A stretch of DNA of 39,025 nt from Brenneria alni (GTDB lineage: Bacteria; Pseudomonadota; Gammaproteobacteria; Enterobacterales; Enterobacteriaceae): NCBI RefSeq assembly GCF_003666245.1, contig NZ_MJLZ01000041.1, forward strand, positions 1 through 39,025, in the 5' to 3' direction. The position numbers and the translations under genes are program-made. A model generated the notes under the pieces. That model did no database searches. It worked only from the letters and a program-made list of their open reading frames with translations, and was not told where the DNA came from. Below are positions 1 through 8,913 of this stretch, one piece after another. The first letter of the stretch is position 1. Each line of letters starts with the position of its first letter.

Positions 1-28
1 TATTAACCCTGAAATATCTATAATCTTT

Positions 29-157
29 TATGCCCTAAGTAATTCGAGTCGCGGGAAGGCTGCAGGTGAGGGGATCCCGATGAGCTTACACGAGTATGTA
101 ATTCAGGTGAACGAGAGAGCAGACAACGTGCCTGCCGCTTGTAGACTGACGGGTAGA
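29..157. repeat. ERIC-like (IRU) intergenic repeat, degenerate
   Basis: About 129 bp bounded by TATGCCC at the left and GGGTAGA at the right, close to the TATACCC/GGGTATA ends of ERIC elements. The centre has the ERIC hallmark of two facing arms, GATGAGCTTACA and GAGTATGTAATTCAGGTGA, resembling the sites used by the classic ERIC1R and ERIC2 primers, and the flanks carry AATTCGAGT and CTGACGGGT. ERIC is a non-autonomous palindromic repeat of Enterobacterales found in transcribed intergenic DNA. Short reading frames through it are by-products of the palindrome. From 158 to 444 I see only AT-rich non-coding DNA upstream of the acyltransferase gene, including a small GCCC-AAAA-GGGC hairpin near 400. 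Confidence 0.8.
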
Positions 158-444
158 ACATGTGTTTCTGTAAGTGCTGAATACTGAACAAATGGTATTC
201 ATAAAAAGGAGTGTGTTGAGAAAACAACTATGCCGAATTGATGCGATGCATAGTCCTGCTTTGAGCTCGAGGAGTTTTTTGTAGTGTATTTCGGTTGGCC
301 GTAATGCTAACATTATTAATCAATTGAATAAAAGAATTATAAATTTAGAGGCGATTAGTCATTGTAGTTTACCTTTTGTTTTTCTTATTACTGCGTCATA
401 GCCCAAAAGGGCATACCTAATTTCTAACCAAGAAAGAAATCAGT

Positions 445-2265
445 ATGAATTTTAGACTCGATATAAATGGATTGAGATTTTTAGCAGTGGTTATGGTCGT
501 GTTATTTCACTTCAAAATAAATTTTTTTTATGGAGGTTTTGCAGGCGTTGACGTTTTTTTTGTGATTTCTGGTTTCCTGATGCAGGAAATATGTAATAAA
601 GATATGATAAAAAAAGGTTGGGTAATCAATTTTTATAAAAAGAGGTTTAATAGAATTTATCCTGCCTTGCTCATTATGACCATATTGACCTTTATGGTGT
701 CCGTTACTATTGAAACTCCTGATGGAGTTAAAGATTCTTTGGCTCAAACATTGTCATCTCTTACGTTCACTTCCAATATTCTATACTGGAAAACCAGTGG
801 AGGATATTTTACTGGATCTTCGGACTTAAACTGGCTTTTGCATACATGGTCACTTTCATTAGAATGGCAATACTATTTAATATTCCCTCTTATTATAAAG
901 ATAGGTAAATTATTAAGAGGGTATTGTAACTTTTTCTACGTTTTTATTTCGGTCTCTTCTTTGGTTTTATGTGTTATTTTTAGTCATTTTTATCAAAACT
1001 CAGCTTTTTATCTGCTTCCAACAAGAATGTGGGAATTGATGCTGGGGGCGTATGTGTCCGTTAGTAAATTAAAAAATAATATGAAAAAGACAACGGAAAT
1101 CGTTTCTGTATTAGTTATGGTTTTATTTTGTGTGTTTGCTAAAGATGAAAGCAGTTGGCCGGGACTGCTTACATTGATACCCACCTTATGTGCAGCGGCA
1201 ATTATTCATGCCAGTATAGATAATGATAGAACTATCTTTAAATATAAAGCTATCCAGAGTATCGGATATGCTTCCTATTCAATTTATCTTTTTCATTGGC
1301 CCGTTGTCGCTTTTATGGCAAATAAGTCCATCCAATTTTCTGCTATTAACTCTTCCATAGGGATTTTTGTCTCCTTTTTATTGGGTTTTTTCTCGTATAA
1401 ATTTTTTGAGAAAACAGAATGTCTGAGGGGGATAAAAATTGTAGCAATGTCTTCTGTATTTGCGGTTTTTGCTGTAGCCCTGTCAAAAATGGAAGTGAAT
1501 AAACTGTGGGTCTCAAAGCAGGCAATTGATTTAGGTCAATATAAGGGGTATGGAGATAGCGCTGAAAGCATTTCCCAGTTTGGTAATGATGACGGTATCT
1601 GTTTTCTTGATTCAACATATAATGATATATCTTTTTTCAATAAAGATAAATGTCTTTCCCTTTCTGATACCAAAAAGAACATATTGTTAATTGGCGATAG
1701 CCATGCCGCTGAACTTTCGCTCTCAATGAAGGATATCTTTCGCGACTACAATTTCATGCAGGCAACGGCATCCGGGTGTTTTCCAATAAAAAAAGACAAT
1801 GGCGAAAAGAGATGCGCTGATTTGTTTAGATATATCTATGATGAGTATCTGGTTAAGAATAATATAGACTATATATTTATTGCTGCGGACTGGAGTGCTG
1901 TTAAGAACCAGATGTTCATCGATGAATTAATTCATACAATTAGCAGTATAAAAAGTAATAAGATATATATTATTGGACAAACAAAAACGTTCGATATCGA
2001 TTTTTATAAAATAGCACAAAAAATTGATGAGTCAGAAATAGATAACCATGTTACAAAATCATCCAGGATTACTAATGCCATTTTATCCCGTAAAATTACT
2101 AATGCTGGATACAACTATTTAAATGTGTTTGATATAAATTGTTTAAATGGTAGTTGTAAATATATTTTTAATGAAAAGATTCCGTTTATGTTCGATAAAA
2201 ATCATCTTACAAAAGAATGGGCTGATTATTATGTTGAATATATAAAGAAAATCTTAAAGATGTAG
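445..2265 (+). CDS. OafA/YrhL-type acyltransferase-3 with C-terminal SGNH domain
   Basis: A 606-residue inner-membrane O-acyltransferase. The N-terminal half (about 1-345) is an acyltransferase-3 domain with many hydrophobic helices. It opens with the diagnostic R-x10-H motif (R11, H22), followed by the GVDVFFVISGF block. The C-terminal part (about 390-606) is a soluble SGNH/GDSL hydrolase fold: GDSH at 417-420 supplies the likely nucleophile Ser419, and DKNH at 584-587 gives the Asp/His pair. AT3-SGNH fusions move acetyl groups across the membrane onto O-antigen, capsule or exopolysaccharide, with the SGNH domain making the final transfer in the periplasm. The gene is strikingly AT-rich compared with galF and gnd downstream, which suggests horizontal acquisition, as is common for polysaccharide-modification genes. 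It is probably the last gene of a polysaccharide locus lying left of the window. The sugar substrate cannot be told from sequence. Confidence 0.9.
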   Translation: MNFRLDINGLRFLAVVMVVLFHFKINFFYGGFAGVDVFFVISGFLMQEICNKDMIKKGWVINFYKKRFNRIYPALLIMTILTFMVSVTIETPDGVKDSLAQTLSSLTFTSNILYWKTSGGYFTGSSDLNWLLHTWSLSLEWQYYLIFPLIIKIGKLLRGYCNFFYVFISVSSLVLCVIFSHFYQNSAFYLLPTRMWELMLGAYVSVSKLKNNMKKTTEIVSVLVMVLFCVFAKDESSWPGLLTLIPTLCAAAIIHASIDNDRTIFKYKAIQSIGYASYSIYLFHWPVVAFMANKSIQFSAINSSIGIFVSFLLGFFSYKFFEKTECLRGIKIVAMSSVFAVFAVALSKMEVNKLWVSKQAIDLGQYKGYGDSAESISQFGNDDGICFLDSTYNDISFFNKDKCLSLSDTKKNILLIGDSHAAELSLSMKDIFRDYNFMQATASGCFPIKKDNGEKRCADLFRYIYDEYLVKNNIDYIFIAADWSAVKNQMFIDELIHTISSIKSNKIYIIGQTKTFDIDFYKIAQKIDESEIDNHVTKSSRITNAILSRKITNAGYNYLNVFDINCLNGSCKYIFNEKIPFMFDKNHLTKEWADYYVEYIKKILKM

Positions 2266-2348
2266 TCTTTGAGATAGGGTCAGGTTATTTCTGATACGAG
2301 TCCTTAACTCGGCCCATCATCATTTGTGGCAAGTCCCGGCGTGGAGCA

Positions 2349-2589
2349 TTCCTGCTTAAGCGAAAGTCGCGGGGCGATCGGATGAGGAGCAAACTTCAGG
2401 AGGACAAGAAACGGCTATGTGAGCACATGCACGACGCCATTCCCGAACAGGGCCGGTGGTTGCGGGTGGTGGTCACGGGCTACTTTGCGTACCACGCGGT
2501 GCCCACGAATTCCCGGGCACTGGGTGTGTTCCTACCGCTATCACTTACCGCTGTTGCTGCGCTATAAGTCACGCCACCGCCCTGTTTGA
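2349..2589 (+). pseudogene. Remnant of group II intron reverse transcriptase/maturase (C-terminal part)
   Basis: A fragment that reads, without a proper start, through FLLKRKSRGDRMRSKLQ, then HDAIPEQGRWLRVVVTGYFA and YHAVPTNSRALGVF. This is the characteristic segment near the C-terminus of bacterial group II intron-encoded proteins of the LtrA type. After GVF the family pattern continues in another frame (YRYH, LLLRYKSRHR), so there is a frameshift near 2530, and both frames stop by 2589. The reverse-transcriptase core and intron RNA ends are not visible, so this is a dead relic. The rest of 2266-2777 holds no convincing gene; the last 90 bp probably carry the galF promoter, which I cannot place reliably. 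Confidence 0.8.
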
Positions 2590-2777
2590 TAAACGCGAAC
2601 TCTTATCTTTTGGGCGGAGGATAAACGCCGATGGCGGCACCAGAATCGTCCGATGTATCAGAAAAAACCTATACCGACGATCTCTTTAGTTCAGATTAGG
2701 TGTAATCTTAATGTCATGCGTGGCACAGCAGTTACTGTGTTACCAAGTGAAAACAACCCGATTAAGAGAGTCAACTC

Positions 2778-3680
2778 ATGACATCATTGAAAGCCGTTAT
2801 CCCTGTTGCTGGTTTGGGGATGAATTTGTTGCCGGTGACCAAAGCCATTCCTAAAGAGATGCTGCCGTTGGTCGATCGTCCGGTGATTGAAAAAATTGTT
2901 AATGAGTGCGCCAGAGCCGGGATCACGGAAATTGTACTGGTCACTCATGCGTCGAAAAACGCGATTGAAAACCATTTCGATACGTCTTTTGAGCTTGAAT
3001 CCCTGTTGGAAGAGCGCGCCAAACGGCAGTTGCTGGCAGATGTTCAGTCCATCTGTCCAAAGGGTGTCACTATTATGAACGTGCGCCAGGGCGAAACGCT
3101 GGGGTTAGGTCATGCGGTGGCCTGTGCCAAGCCTATCATTGGCGATGCGCCTTTCGTTGTGGTGCTGCCGGATGTGGTGCTGGATGAAAGCACATCCGAC
3201 CAAACCACAGAAAACCTTGCGCTGCTGATCTCCCGGTTTGAACAGACAGGCCGTAGTCAGGTACTGGTGAAACACCGCCCTTACGAAGCTCTGCCAGAGT
3301 ATTCTGTTGTGGAGTGTGCAACACCGCTGGTGAATGCAGGGGATTCCTCAGCGATTACCTCAATGATCGAGAAACCGGAAGCGCCTTCAGAAACCGGTTC
3401 GGACCTGTCGGCAGTTGGGCGCTATGTGTTGACGGCAGATGCCTGGCCGCTGCTGGCGAAAGCATTACCCGGCGCCTGGGGCCGTATTCAGCTTACCGAT
3501 GTGATTGCCGAGCTGATTCCCACTCAGCAGGTTGATGCGGTGCAGATGGCTGGCAGGAACTTTAACTGTGGTCGTAAGCTGGGCTATGCGCAGGCGTTTA
3601 TTTCCTATGGTTTGCGCAATCCAGAGCTGGGCGCACAGTTCAAAGAAAGTATTAAGGCGTTGCTTGATAAGCAGGTCTGA
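2778..3680 (+). CDS. galF: GalF, UTP-glucose-1-phosphate uridylyltransferase paralogue
   Basis: A 300-residue nucleotidyltransferase of the GalU/GalF family acting in cytoplasmic UDP-glucose supply for surface polysaccharides. Family blocks present are [68 protein letters not shown] and [11 protein letters not shown]. Two features favour GalF over GalU. The GLGTR nucleotide-binding motif of GalU is replaced by GLGMN, losing its arginine. [11 protein letters not shown] replaces the PGAGDEIQLTD seen in GalU. GalF is generally regarded as a weakly active modulator of GalU. In E. coli and Salmonella galF marks one border of the O-antigen locus and gnd the other; here gnd follows directly, only 239 bp away, so any polysaccharide locus must lie to the left. 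Confidence 0.9.
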   Translation: MTSLKAVIPVAGLGMNLLPVTKAIPKEMLPLVDRPVIEKIVNECARAGITEIVLVTHASKNAIENHFDTSFELESLLEERAKRQLLADVQSICPKGVTIMNVRQGETLGLGHAVACAKPIIGDAPFVVVLPDVVLDESTSDQTTENLALLISRFEQTGRSQVLVKHRPYEALPEYSVVECATPLVNAGDSSAITSMIEKPEAPSETGSDLSAVGRYVLTADAWPLLAKALPGAWGRIQLTDVIAELIPTQQVDAVQMAGRNFNCGRKLGYAQAFISYGLRNPELGAQFKESIKALLDKQV

Positions 3681-3713
3681 CGGCTAAACGTGACTTTCTT
3701 TGTTTCGTCATGT

Positions 3714-3750
3714 CTGCGCGCAAAAATATCTTGAGGTTTTTTGTGCGCAG
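3714..3750 (+). terminator. Long hairpin between galF and gnd
   Basis: A 13-bp stem, CTGCGCGCAAAAA (3714-3726) against TTTTTGTGCGCAG (3738-3750), with one G-U pair and an 11-base loop. It lies 34 bases after the galF stop. The T run is inside the 3' arm rather than after it, so intrinsic termination is possible but unproven; it may instead be a processing or stabilising hairpin. No JUMPstart/ops element was seen between galF and gnd. Confidence 0.45.
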
Positions 3751-3919
3751 AAAGAACATCATCCTTCCCTTATGACTCGAGATAGCATCACGAGTTGTGG
3801 CTATCAAACCAATCACTACCTACTCTTGCAAAGCTGAGTTACCATGTTGGCCTGCTTTTGAAGCCTGCGGGTATCATGACCACGGCAGGCAGGTTATCCT
3901 TCAGACAGGAGTTGTTTTA

Positions 3920-5326
3920 ATGTCCAAACAGCAAATTGGCGTTGTCGGTATGGCGGTGATGGGGCGCAATCTGGCGCTGAATATTGAAAGCCGAGGCTAT
4001 ACCGTTTCCATTTTTAACCGCTCTTCAGATAAAACTGACGAAGTTGTTGCCGAAAATCCGGGTAAAAAGCTGGTGCCTTATTACACCGTTGAAGAGTTCG
4101 TTGGATCCCTGGAAAAACCTCGTCGTATTTTGCTGATGGTTAAAGCCGGGGAAGCGACCGATAAAACCATTGAGTCACTCAGGCCCTATCTGGAGAAAGG
4201 CGATATCCTGATCGACGGGGGAAACACTTTCTATAAAGATACCATCCGCCGTAATCGCGAGCTTTCTGCACAAGGGTTTAATTTCATCGGCACCGGCGTT
4301 TCCGGTGGTGAAGAGGGCGCGCTGAAAGGGCCTTCTATCATGCCTGGCGGTCAAAAAGAAGCGTATGAACTGGTGGCCCCGATTCTGGAGCAAATCGCCG
4401 CCCGTGCCGAAGGCGAGGCTTGTGTTACCTACATCGGTGCTGATGGCGCGGGTCACTACGTGAAAATGGTGCACAATGGTATTGAATACGGCGATATGCA
4501 ACTGATTGCCGAAGCCTATGCGCTGTTGAAACAGGCTCTGAATCTGGGTAATGAAGAACTGGCCGCGACTTTCTCCGAATGGAATAAAGGCGAACTGAGC
4601 AGCTATTTGATCGAAATTACTGCCGACATCTTCACCAAGAAAGACGAAGACGGTAAATATCTGGTTGACGTCATTCTGGATGAAGCAGCGAATAAAGGCA
4701 CCGGTAAATGGACCAGCCAAAGTTCGCTGGATTTGGGTGAACCGCTGTCATTGATTACCGAGTCGGTGTTTGCCCGTTATCTTTCTTCTTTGAAAGATCA
4801 GCGTGTCGCTGCATCCAGCGTTTTGAGCGGCCCAGCGGTTCAGCCGTTCGCGGGTGACAAAGCCGAATTCGTGGAAAAAGTTCGCCGTGCATTGTACCTG
4901 GGTAAAATTGTGTCTTACGCGCAGGGTTTCTCTCAGTTGAAAGCCGCGTCAGAAGAAAACCGTTGGGATCTCAACTATGGTGAGATCGCGAAGATTTTCC
5001 GTGCCGGCTGTATTATCCGCGCCCAGTTCTTGCAGAAAATCACCGATGCCTATGAGCAAAAAGCGGATATCGCTAACCTGCTGCTGGCGCCGTATTTCAA
5101 GAAAGTGGCTGACGAATACCAGCAGGCGCTGCGTGATGTGGTGGCCTATGCGGTTCAGGCGGGTATTCCCACCCCGACATTCTCCGCCGCTATTGCCTAT
5201 TACGACAGCTACCGTTCAGCGGTATTACCCGCGAATCTGATTCAGGCGCAACGTGATTATTTTGGTGCTCACACCTATAAACGTACCGATAAAGAAGGGG
5301 TATTCCATACCGAATGGTTGGAATAA
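3920..5326 (+). CDS. gnd: 6-phosphogluconate dehydrogenase (decarboxylating)
   Basis: Cytoplasmic pentose-phosphate enzyme that oxidatively decarboxylates 6-phosphogluconate to ribulose-5-phosphate with NADP. From the ATG at 3920 the protein is 468 residues, the standard enterobacterial Gnd length; it is preceded by a good ribosome site (ACAGGAG). An upstream in-frame ATG at 3797 would add an unconserved 41-residue tail and is rejected. Visible blocks are the N-terminal Rossmann motif [15 protein letters not shown] with NRSS downstream, the substrate loop [20 protein letters not shown], and the catalytic [16 protein letters not shown] segment carrying the general-base lysine. The C-terminal helical domain ([20 protein letters not shown]) is complete. 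It is followed by a strong intrinsic terminator. Confidence 0.97.
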   Translation: MSKQQIGVVGMAVMGRNLALNIESRGYTVSIFNRSSDKTDEVVAENPGKKLVPYYTVEEFVGSLEKPRRILLMVKAGEATDKTIESLRPYLEKGDILIDGGNTFYKDTIRRNRELSAQGFNFIGTGVSGGEEGALKGPSIMPGGQKEAYELVAPILEQIAARAEGEACVTYIGADGAGHYVKMVHNGIEYGDMQLIAEAYALLKQALNLGNEELAATFSEWNKGELSSYLIEITADIFTKKDEDGKYLVDVILDEAANKGTGKWTSQSSLDLGEPLSLITESVFARYLSSLKDQRVAASSVLSGPAVQPFAGDKAEFVEKVRRALYLGKIVSYAQGFSQLKAASEENRWDLNYGEIAKIFRAGCIIRAQFLQKITDAYEQKADIANLLLAPYFKKVADEYQQALRDVVAYAVQAGIPTPTFSAAIAYYDSYRSAVLPANLIQAQRDYFGAHTYKRTDKEGVFHTEWLE

Positions 5327-5356
5327 TCCGCCGCCGATTTAATCGGCCAGAGATCA

Positions 5357-5391
5357 AACGCCAGCGACGTGCATAGCTGGCGTTTTTTTTT
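5357..5391 (+). terminator. Rho-independent terminator of gnd
   Basis: A perfect 9-bp stem AACGCCAGC (5357-5365) / GCTGGCGTT (5376-5384), a 10-base loop and an unbroken T run to 5391, 30 bases after the gnd stop codon. This is a textbook intrinsic terminator. Confidence 0.93.
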
Positions 5392-5585
5392 GCTTTTCTT
5401 CCACACTTTCGCTAACGGATAAGGTTTTTCCCGATTATTTCAGAAAGGTGTCGGTATCGTGACAAGAAAAAGCAGTTGAATGTAACTAATTGTTTATAAG
5501 TATTTTTTCAGGATTATTCCGCATTGTTTGCCTATTCGCACCCCCCTATGATTCGCTTGTGACGTCCATCAACACAGAGGTAAGT

Positions 5586-5762
5586 ATGAGTCGTATTTTT
5601 AAAGTCATTGGGGTAATTACCTTAATTACCGCATTAAGCGGTTGCCTGTTTCCACCTCATGGCGGCGGTGGGCATGGCGGTGGATATGGTCGCGGCGGCG
5701 GAGGCGGCGGTTCACACGGTGGCTTCCAGGAGATGCATAGCGGTCAGCCAGGCCCGCGTTAG
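5586..5762 (+). CDS. Small glycine/histidine-rich lipoprotein, function unknown
   Basis: A 58-residue protein starting at 5586 behind AGAGGTAAG; the longer in-frame ORF from 5490 adds 32 residues that precede the obvious signal peptide and is rejected. Residues 1-19 form a type II signal peptide with lipobox LSGC, so Cys20 would be lipidated. The mature part is only about 39 residues and almost entirely Gly-rich with interspersed His (PPHGGGGHGGGYGRGG, then SHGG). Residue 21 is Leu, not Asp, so outer-membrane sorting by Lol is expected. The histidines could bind metal, but that is speculation. It stands alone between gnd (+) and pduX (-). I do not recognise a named family. Confidence 0.7.
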   Translation: MSRIFKVIGVITLITALSGCLFPPHGGGGHGGGYGRGGGGGGSHGGFQEMHSGQPGPR

Positions 5763-5798
5763 TGTTACCGTCATCAAAAAACGATGGATACCATTTTG

Positions 5799-5829
5799 TG
5801 GGCAGGGTTCTCCTGCCCATTGTTATTTC
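5799..5829. terminator. Hairpin between lipoprotein gene and pduX (convergent genes)
   Basis: TGGGCAGG (5799-5806) pairs with CCTGCCCA (5812-5819) around a 5-base loop, followed by TTGTTATTT on the plus strand. It lies 36 bases after the lipoprotein stop and 59 bases before the pduX stop on the other strand, where it could serve as terminator for one or both genes. The U tract is imperfect. Confidence 0.6.
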
Positions 5830-5878
5830 CCAGCCTGACGAGGCTTTTTGTAACCATCATTCCAAATAAAACGCCTGA

Positions 5879-6739
5879 TCACCGCACGCCACCGGCGATC
5901 ATCGACAGCAGATGCTGAATCGGGTAATACGACGTTATACCCCGTTGATGCAACTGCCAGCGTAGTTTTTCCACATCATGGTAATGACGATCGAGCAACA
6001 GCCCCACCACACTGCCGCTGTGCGCCACGTTCAGGCCGTAAATGCCGCTGGCTTCAACCACGTTTAGCAGATCATTAAAGGCTGGTTTGGTTAGCATCTG
6101 CTGACTGGCGCAGGCGCTGATGGTACAGGCTTCTCCCAGCCTGGGGCGATCCCGTGCTTCAACCGCAGCACAGAACAACCGCCAGGCACGGCCCAGCGCA
6201 TCGGCATTGCTCCGTAACGCCTGCCAGCGATCGCGGCGGTGATAATCAAGGGTATTCAGAGTTTGCGGACTTTCCAGCAACAAAATATCAATCGCTGGCT
6301 GCCAGTCGCAGGAAATTGCCGTGTCGGCGGTTTGATGATCAAACAGCGTTAGTTGGCGAAACAGGGTGCTGTCGGTGGGTTCCAGTTGAACGCAGAGTGC
6401 GGCAAGCGCGGTTTCATCCAGCGTTTCTCCGATATGACGGGCGGTCGCCTGCGCCGTGGCGGCAATATCCGCCGTGCTGCTGGCCATCCCTTTGGCGACG
6501 GGGATGGTTGAGGTGAAATCAATGTGCAGGCCGCGCACGGTATCTGCCGGCAGCCCGAAGTGGGCAACCACGGTTTCCACCATGCGTCGCATCTGTGGGC
6601 GCTCCGTTAATCCGGGCTGCCCGTCCGTTACCGAAACTTCACTAAACCAGTCTACCGGGCAGGAGATCAATTTCTCGCCACCGAGGATCCAACCCTGGAT
6701 CAGTTCGCCGCAGGATGCGGGGCAACGGGCATCAGCCAT
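5879..6739 (-). CDS. pduX: PduX, L-threonine kinase (GHMP kinase family)
   Basis: A 286-residue cytoplasmic kinase that phosphorylates L-threonine to L-threonine O-3-phosphate, the substrate of CobD in making the aminopropanol linker of cobalamin. It opens with CPASCGELIQGWILGGEKLISCPVD, a GHMP-kinase N-terminal strand set typical of PduX. It has the ATP-binding GHMP motif PVAKGMASSTADIAATAQA near residues 72-91. Its first 8 bases overlap the end of cobD on the same strand, so the two are co-transcribed and translationally coupled, matching their consecutive reactions. In Salmonella pduX lies in the propanediol operon; here it sits with the cobalamin genes. No propanediol-utilisation genes are in the window. 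Confidence 0.92.
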   Translation of the reverse strand: MADARCPASCGELIQGWILGGEKLISCPVDWFSEVSVTDGQPGLTERPQMRRMVETVVAHFGLPADTVRGLHIDFTSTIPVAKGMASSTADIAATAQATARHIGETLDETALAALCVQLEPTDSTLFRQLTLFDHQTADTAISCDWQPAIDILLLESPQTLNTLDYHRRDRWQALRSNADALGRAWRLFCAAVEARDRPRLGEACTISACASQQMLTKPAFNDLLNVVEASGIYGLNVAHSGSVVGLLLDRHYHDVEKLRWQLHQRGITSYYPIQHLLSMIAGGVR

Positions 6740-7805
6740 GACTGAACATCTGATGCAGCGCGGCGATCAACCGTCTGTTATCAGTTTCACTTTTGATGGC
6801 GACCCGATAATCATTAGCTGTCAGACCAGGGTAGTTGGCACAGGAGCGGATAAGAATACACTGCTCCAGCAACCGCTGCTGAAGGTCGATTTCCGGGCGT
6901 AGGCAGCGCAGGAAAATATAGTTGGCCGCCGGTGGCCAGACCTGCAATTCCGGTATGGCGGACAGATTCCGGTAAAGCCAGACTTGCTGCTGCGCCAGCC
7001 AGCGGTGGGTCGCATCAATATAAGCATGGTCGTCGAGTACGACCTCACCCGCCAGCGCAGCGAACGCATTAATGGTCCACGGTTCACGTGATTGCTTCAT
7101 GGCATGAATTGCCGTCTCATCGGCACTCACCAGATAACCGAGGCGCAGGCCGGGAATGGCAAAAAACTTGGTCAGCGAGCGCAGAATATAAAGCTGGGGG
7201 AAGGCGGATAGTTGCGGGATAAGGCCCGGCTCTGCCGGTAAGAAGTCGATAAAGGCTTCATCGACAATCAACGCGACATGATGTTGGCGGCAGCGCCAGA
7301 CAATCGCCTGCAACAAGGCGGCATCTGGCATCAGGCCGGTGGGGTTATTCGGTGTGGCGATAAACAGGCAGTCATATTGTGTGTTGTCCAGCACGGTCAA
7401 CAATTGTGCGTCAGGTTGAAAACCCTCTGCTTCATGCATGGCATAGTCATCGATCTCACAACCGACACGCTGCAAGGCCCGTCGATATTCCGCAAAACCC
7501 GGCGTCAACAGCAGCGCCCGCCGTGGCCGGAGGTATTGCACCACCGCATAAATCAGCTCGGTGGCGCCGTTACCGGCGATAATATTGGCGGTTTCGCAAC
7601 CGTGAGCACGGGCAAGGGCGACATGCAGTTCGCGGTACTCCACATCAGGGTAACGCTCTGCGCGATCAAGCTGGCTGGCAATCGCGGCTTTCAGGGTGTC
7701 AGGCATACCTAACGGATTGATATTGGCGCTGAAGTCAATAATCTGATTGGCATCAAGGCCGGTTTTCAATGCCATTTCCAGCACGTTGCCGCCATGTTCG
7801 CTCAT
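6732..7805 (-). CDS. cobD: CobD, L-threonine-O-3-phosphate decarboxylase
   Basis: A 357-residue PLP-dependent, aminotransferase-fold (class I/II) enzyme that decarboxylates L-threonine phosphate to (R)-1-amino-2-propanol phosphate for CbiB. Landmarks are FSANINPLGMP at residues 25-35, GNGATELIY at 78-86 for the PLP phosphate cup, TPNNPTG at 151-157, VDEAF at 181-185, and SLTKFFAIPGLRLGY with the Schiff-base Lys213. An arginine-rich C-terminus (FLRC, then IKSETDNRRL) completes the fold. Length fits Salmonella CobD (364). It lies upstream of pduX, and both lie next to the divergently transcribed cbi operon, separated from it only by a dehydrogenase gene. Confidence 0.94.
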   Translation of the reverse strand: MSEHGGNVLEMALKTGLDANQIIDFSANINPLGMPDTLKAAIASQLDRAERYPDVEYRELHVALARAHGCETANIIAGNGATELIYAVVQYLRPRRALLLTPGFAEYRRALQRVGCEIDDYAMHEAEGFQPDAQLLTVLDNTQYDCLFIATPNNPTGLMPDAALLQAIVWRCRQHHVALIVDEAFIDFLPAEPGLIPQLSAFPQLYILRSLTKFFAIPGLRLGYLVSADETAIHAMKQSREPWTINAFAALAGEVVLDDHAYIDATHRWLAQQQVWLYRNLSAIPELQVWPPAANYIFLRCLRPEIDLQQRLLEQCILIRSCANYPGLTANDYRVAIKSETDNRRLIAALHQMFSHG

Positions 7806-7848
7806 TACGTGATGATTTCTCTGAAGTGGATATGACCGTCAGCGTATA

Positions 7849-8913
7849 TCAGTCATCAAAGCTGGCTTTCAGCGAGGCCATGTCGATAACAAAGCGGTAG
7901 TGCACGTCACTTTTAAGCATACGTTCGTATGCGGTGTTGATTGTCTGTATATCGATCATTTCAACGTCACAGGTAATGCCATGCTCGGCGCAGAAATCCA
8001 GCATTTCCTGCGTTTCTTCAATACCGCCAATCAGTGAACCGGCAATGGATTTTCGGCCCATTACCAGCGGCCCGCTGTGCAGGGTCGGTTCAATCGGTTC
8101 AATCAGACCGACCAGAATGTGTGTACCGTCACGTGCCAGTGTTGCCAGATACGGGTTGATATCGTGCTGCATCGGCACCGTATCGAGAATAATATCAAAG
8201 TGGTTGGCGACGGCGTTCATCTGCTCCTGATCGGTGGAGATCACCACGTTGTCGGCGCCCAGACGGCGTGCTTCCTGCTCTTTTCCGGGAGAGCGAGTGA
8301 ACAACGTAACGTTGGCGCCCAGCGCTTTGGCAAACTTCAGTCCCATATGACCGAGGCCGCCGAGTCCGACCACCGCAACGTTATCGCCCGGCCCGACGTT
8401 CCAGTGTTTCAGCGGCGAGTAGGTGGTAATGCCTGCACACAGTAACGGTGCAGCGGATTTCATGTCGAGCTTATCGGACAGGCTGAGGACGAATTTGTCC
8501 GATACCACAATCCGTTCAGAGTAGCCGCCGAAGGTTGGCAGACTGTCATGACGGTCGACGCCACCGTAAGTCAGCGTTGCGCCTTCCTCACAGTATTGCT
8601 CCAGTCCCTCATTACAGGAGTCACAGCGTTGACAGGAGTCAACCATACAGCCCACGCCTACCCAGTCACCTTGTTTGAATTTATCGACCAGCTTACCGAC
8701 ACTGACCACTTTGCCAACGATTTCATGGCCCGGAACGATGGGATAATGGCTGTTTTTCCACTCGTTACGCGCCATATGAATGTCGGAATGGCACACGCCG
8801 CAATAGACGATATCGATAACCACATCATTGTCCCGCGGGTCGCGGCGGATGAACTGATGGGGAACCAGCGGGCTGGTAGCGTCAAGGGCGGCAAAGCCAC
8901 GTATATTTTGCAT
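7849..8913 (-). CDS. Zinc-dependent alcohol dehydrogenase / aldehyde reductase, YahK-like
   Basis: A 354-residue medium-chain dehydrogenase/reductase, cytoplasmic and probably NADPH-linked, reducing aldehydes to alcohols. Catalytic zinc ligands sit in YCGVCHSDIH and PGHEIVGKVVSVG. Structural zinc cysteines are in GCMVDSCQRCDSCNEGLEQYC. The Rossmann motif is GLGGLGHMGLKFAKALGA, followed by TRSPGKEQEARRLGAD. This pattern and length match the YahK/cinnamyl-alcohol-dehydrogenase branch (E. coli YahK is 349). It lies 43 bp upstream of cobD on the same strand, so it might share that transcript, but no step in cobalamin synthesis needs it and its presence may be coincidental. The 270 bp upstream run towards the cobalamin riboswitch on the other strand. 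Confidence 0.88.
   Translation of the reverse strand: MQNIRGFAALDATSPLVPHQFIRRDPRDNDVVIDIVYCGVCHSDIHMARNEWKNSHYPIVPGHEIVGKVVSVGKLVDKFKQGDWVGVGCMVDSCQRCDSCNEGLEQYCEEGATLTYGGVDRHDSLPTFGGYSERIVVSDKFVLSLSDKLDMKSAAPLLCAGITTYSPLKHWNVGPGDNVAVVGLGGLGHMGLKFAKALGANVTLFTRSPGKEQEARRLGADNVVISTDQEQMNAVANHFDIILDTVPMQHDINPYLATLARDGTHILVGLIEPIEPTLHSGPLVMGRKSIAGSLIGGIEETQEMLDFCAEHGITCDVEMIDIQTINTAYERMLKSDVHYRFVIDMASLKASFDD

Noticed and set aside
3681-3919. JUMPstart/ops element between galF and gnd
   Set aside because: No GGCGGTAGCGT-like core is present; only a hairpin was found.
4175-4720. 181-codon open frame on the minus strand inside gnd
   Set aside because: Antisense shadow of a highly conserved gene, with no recognisable family and no ribosome site.
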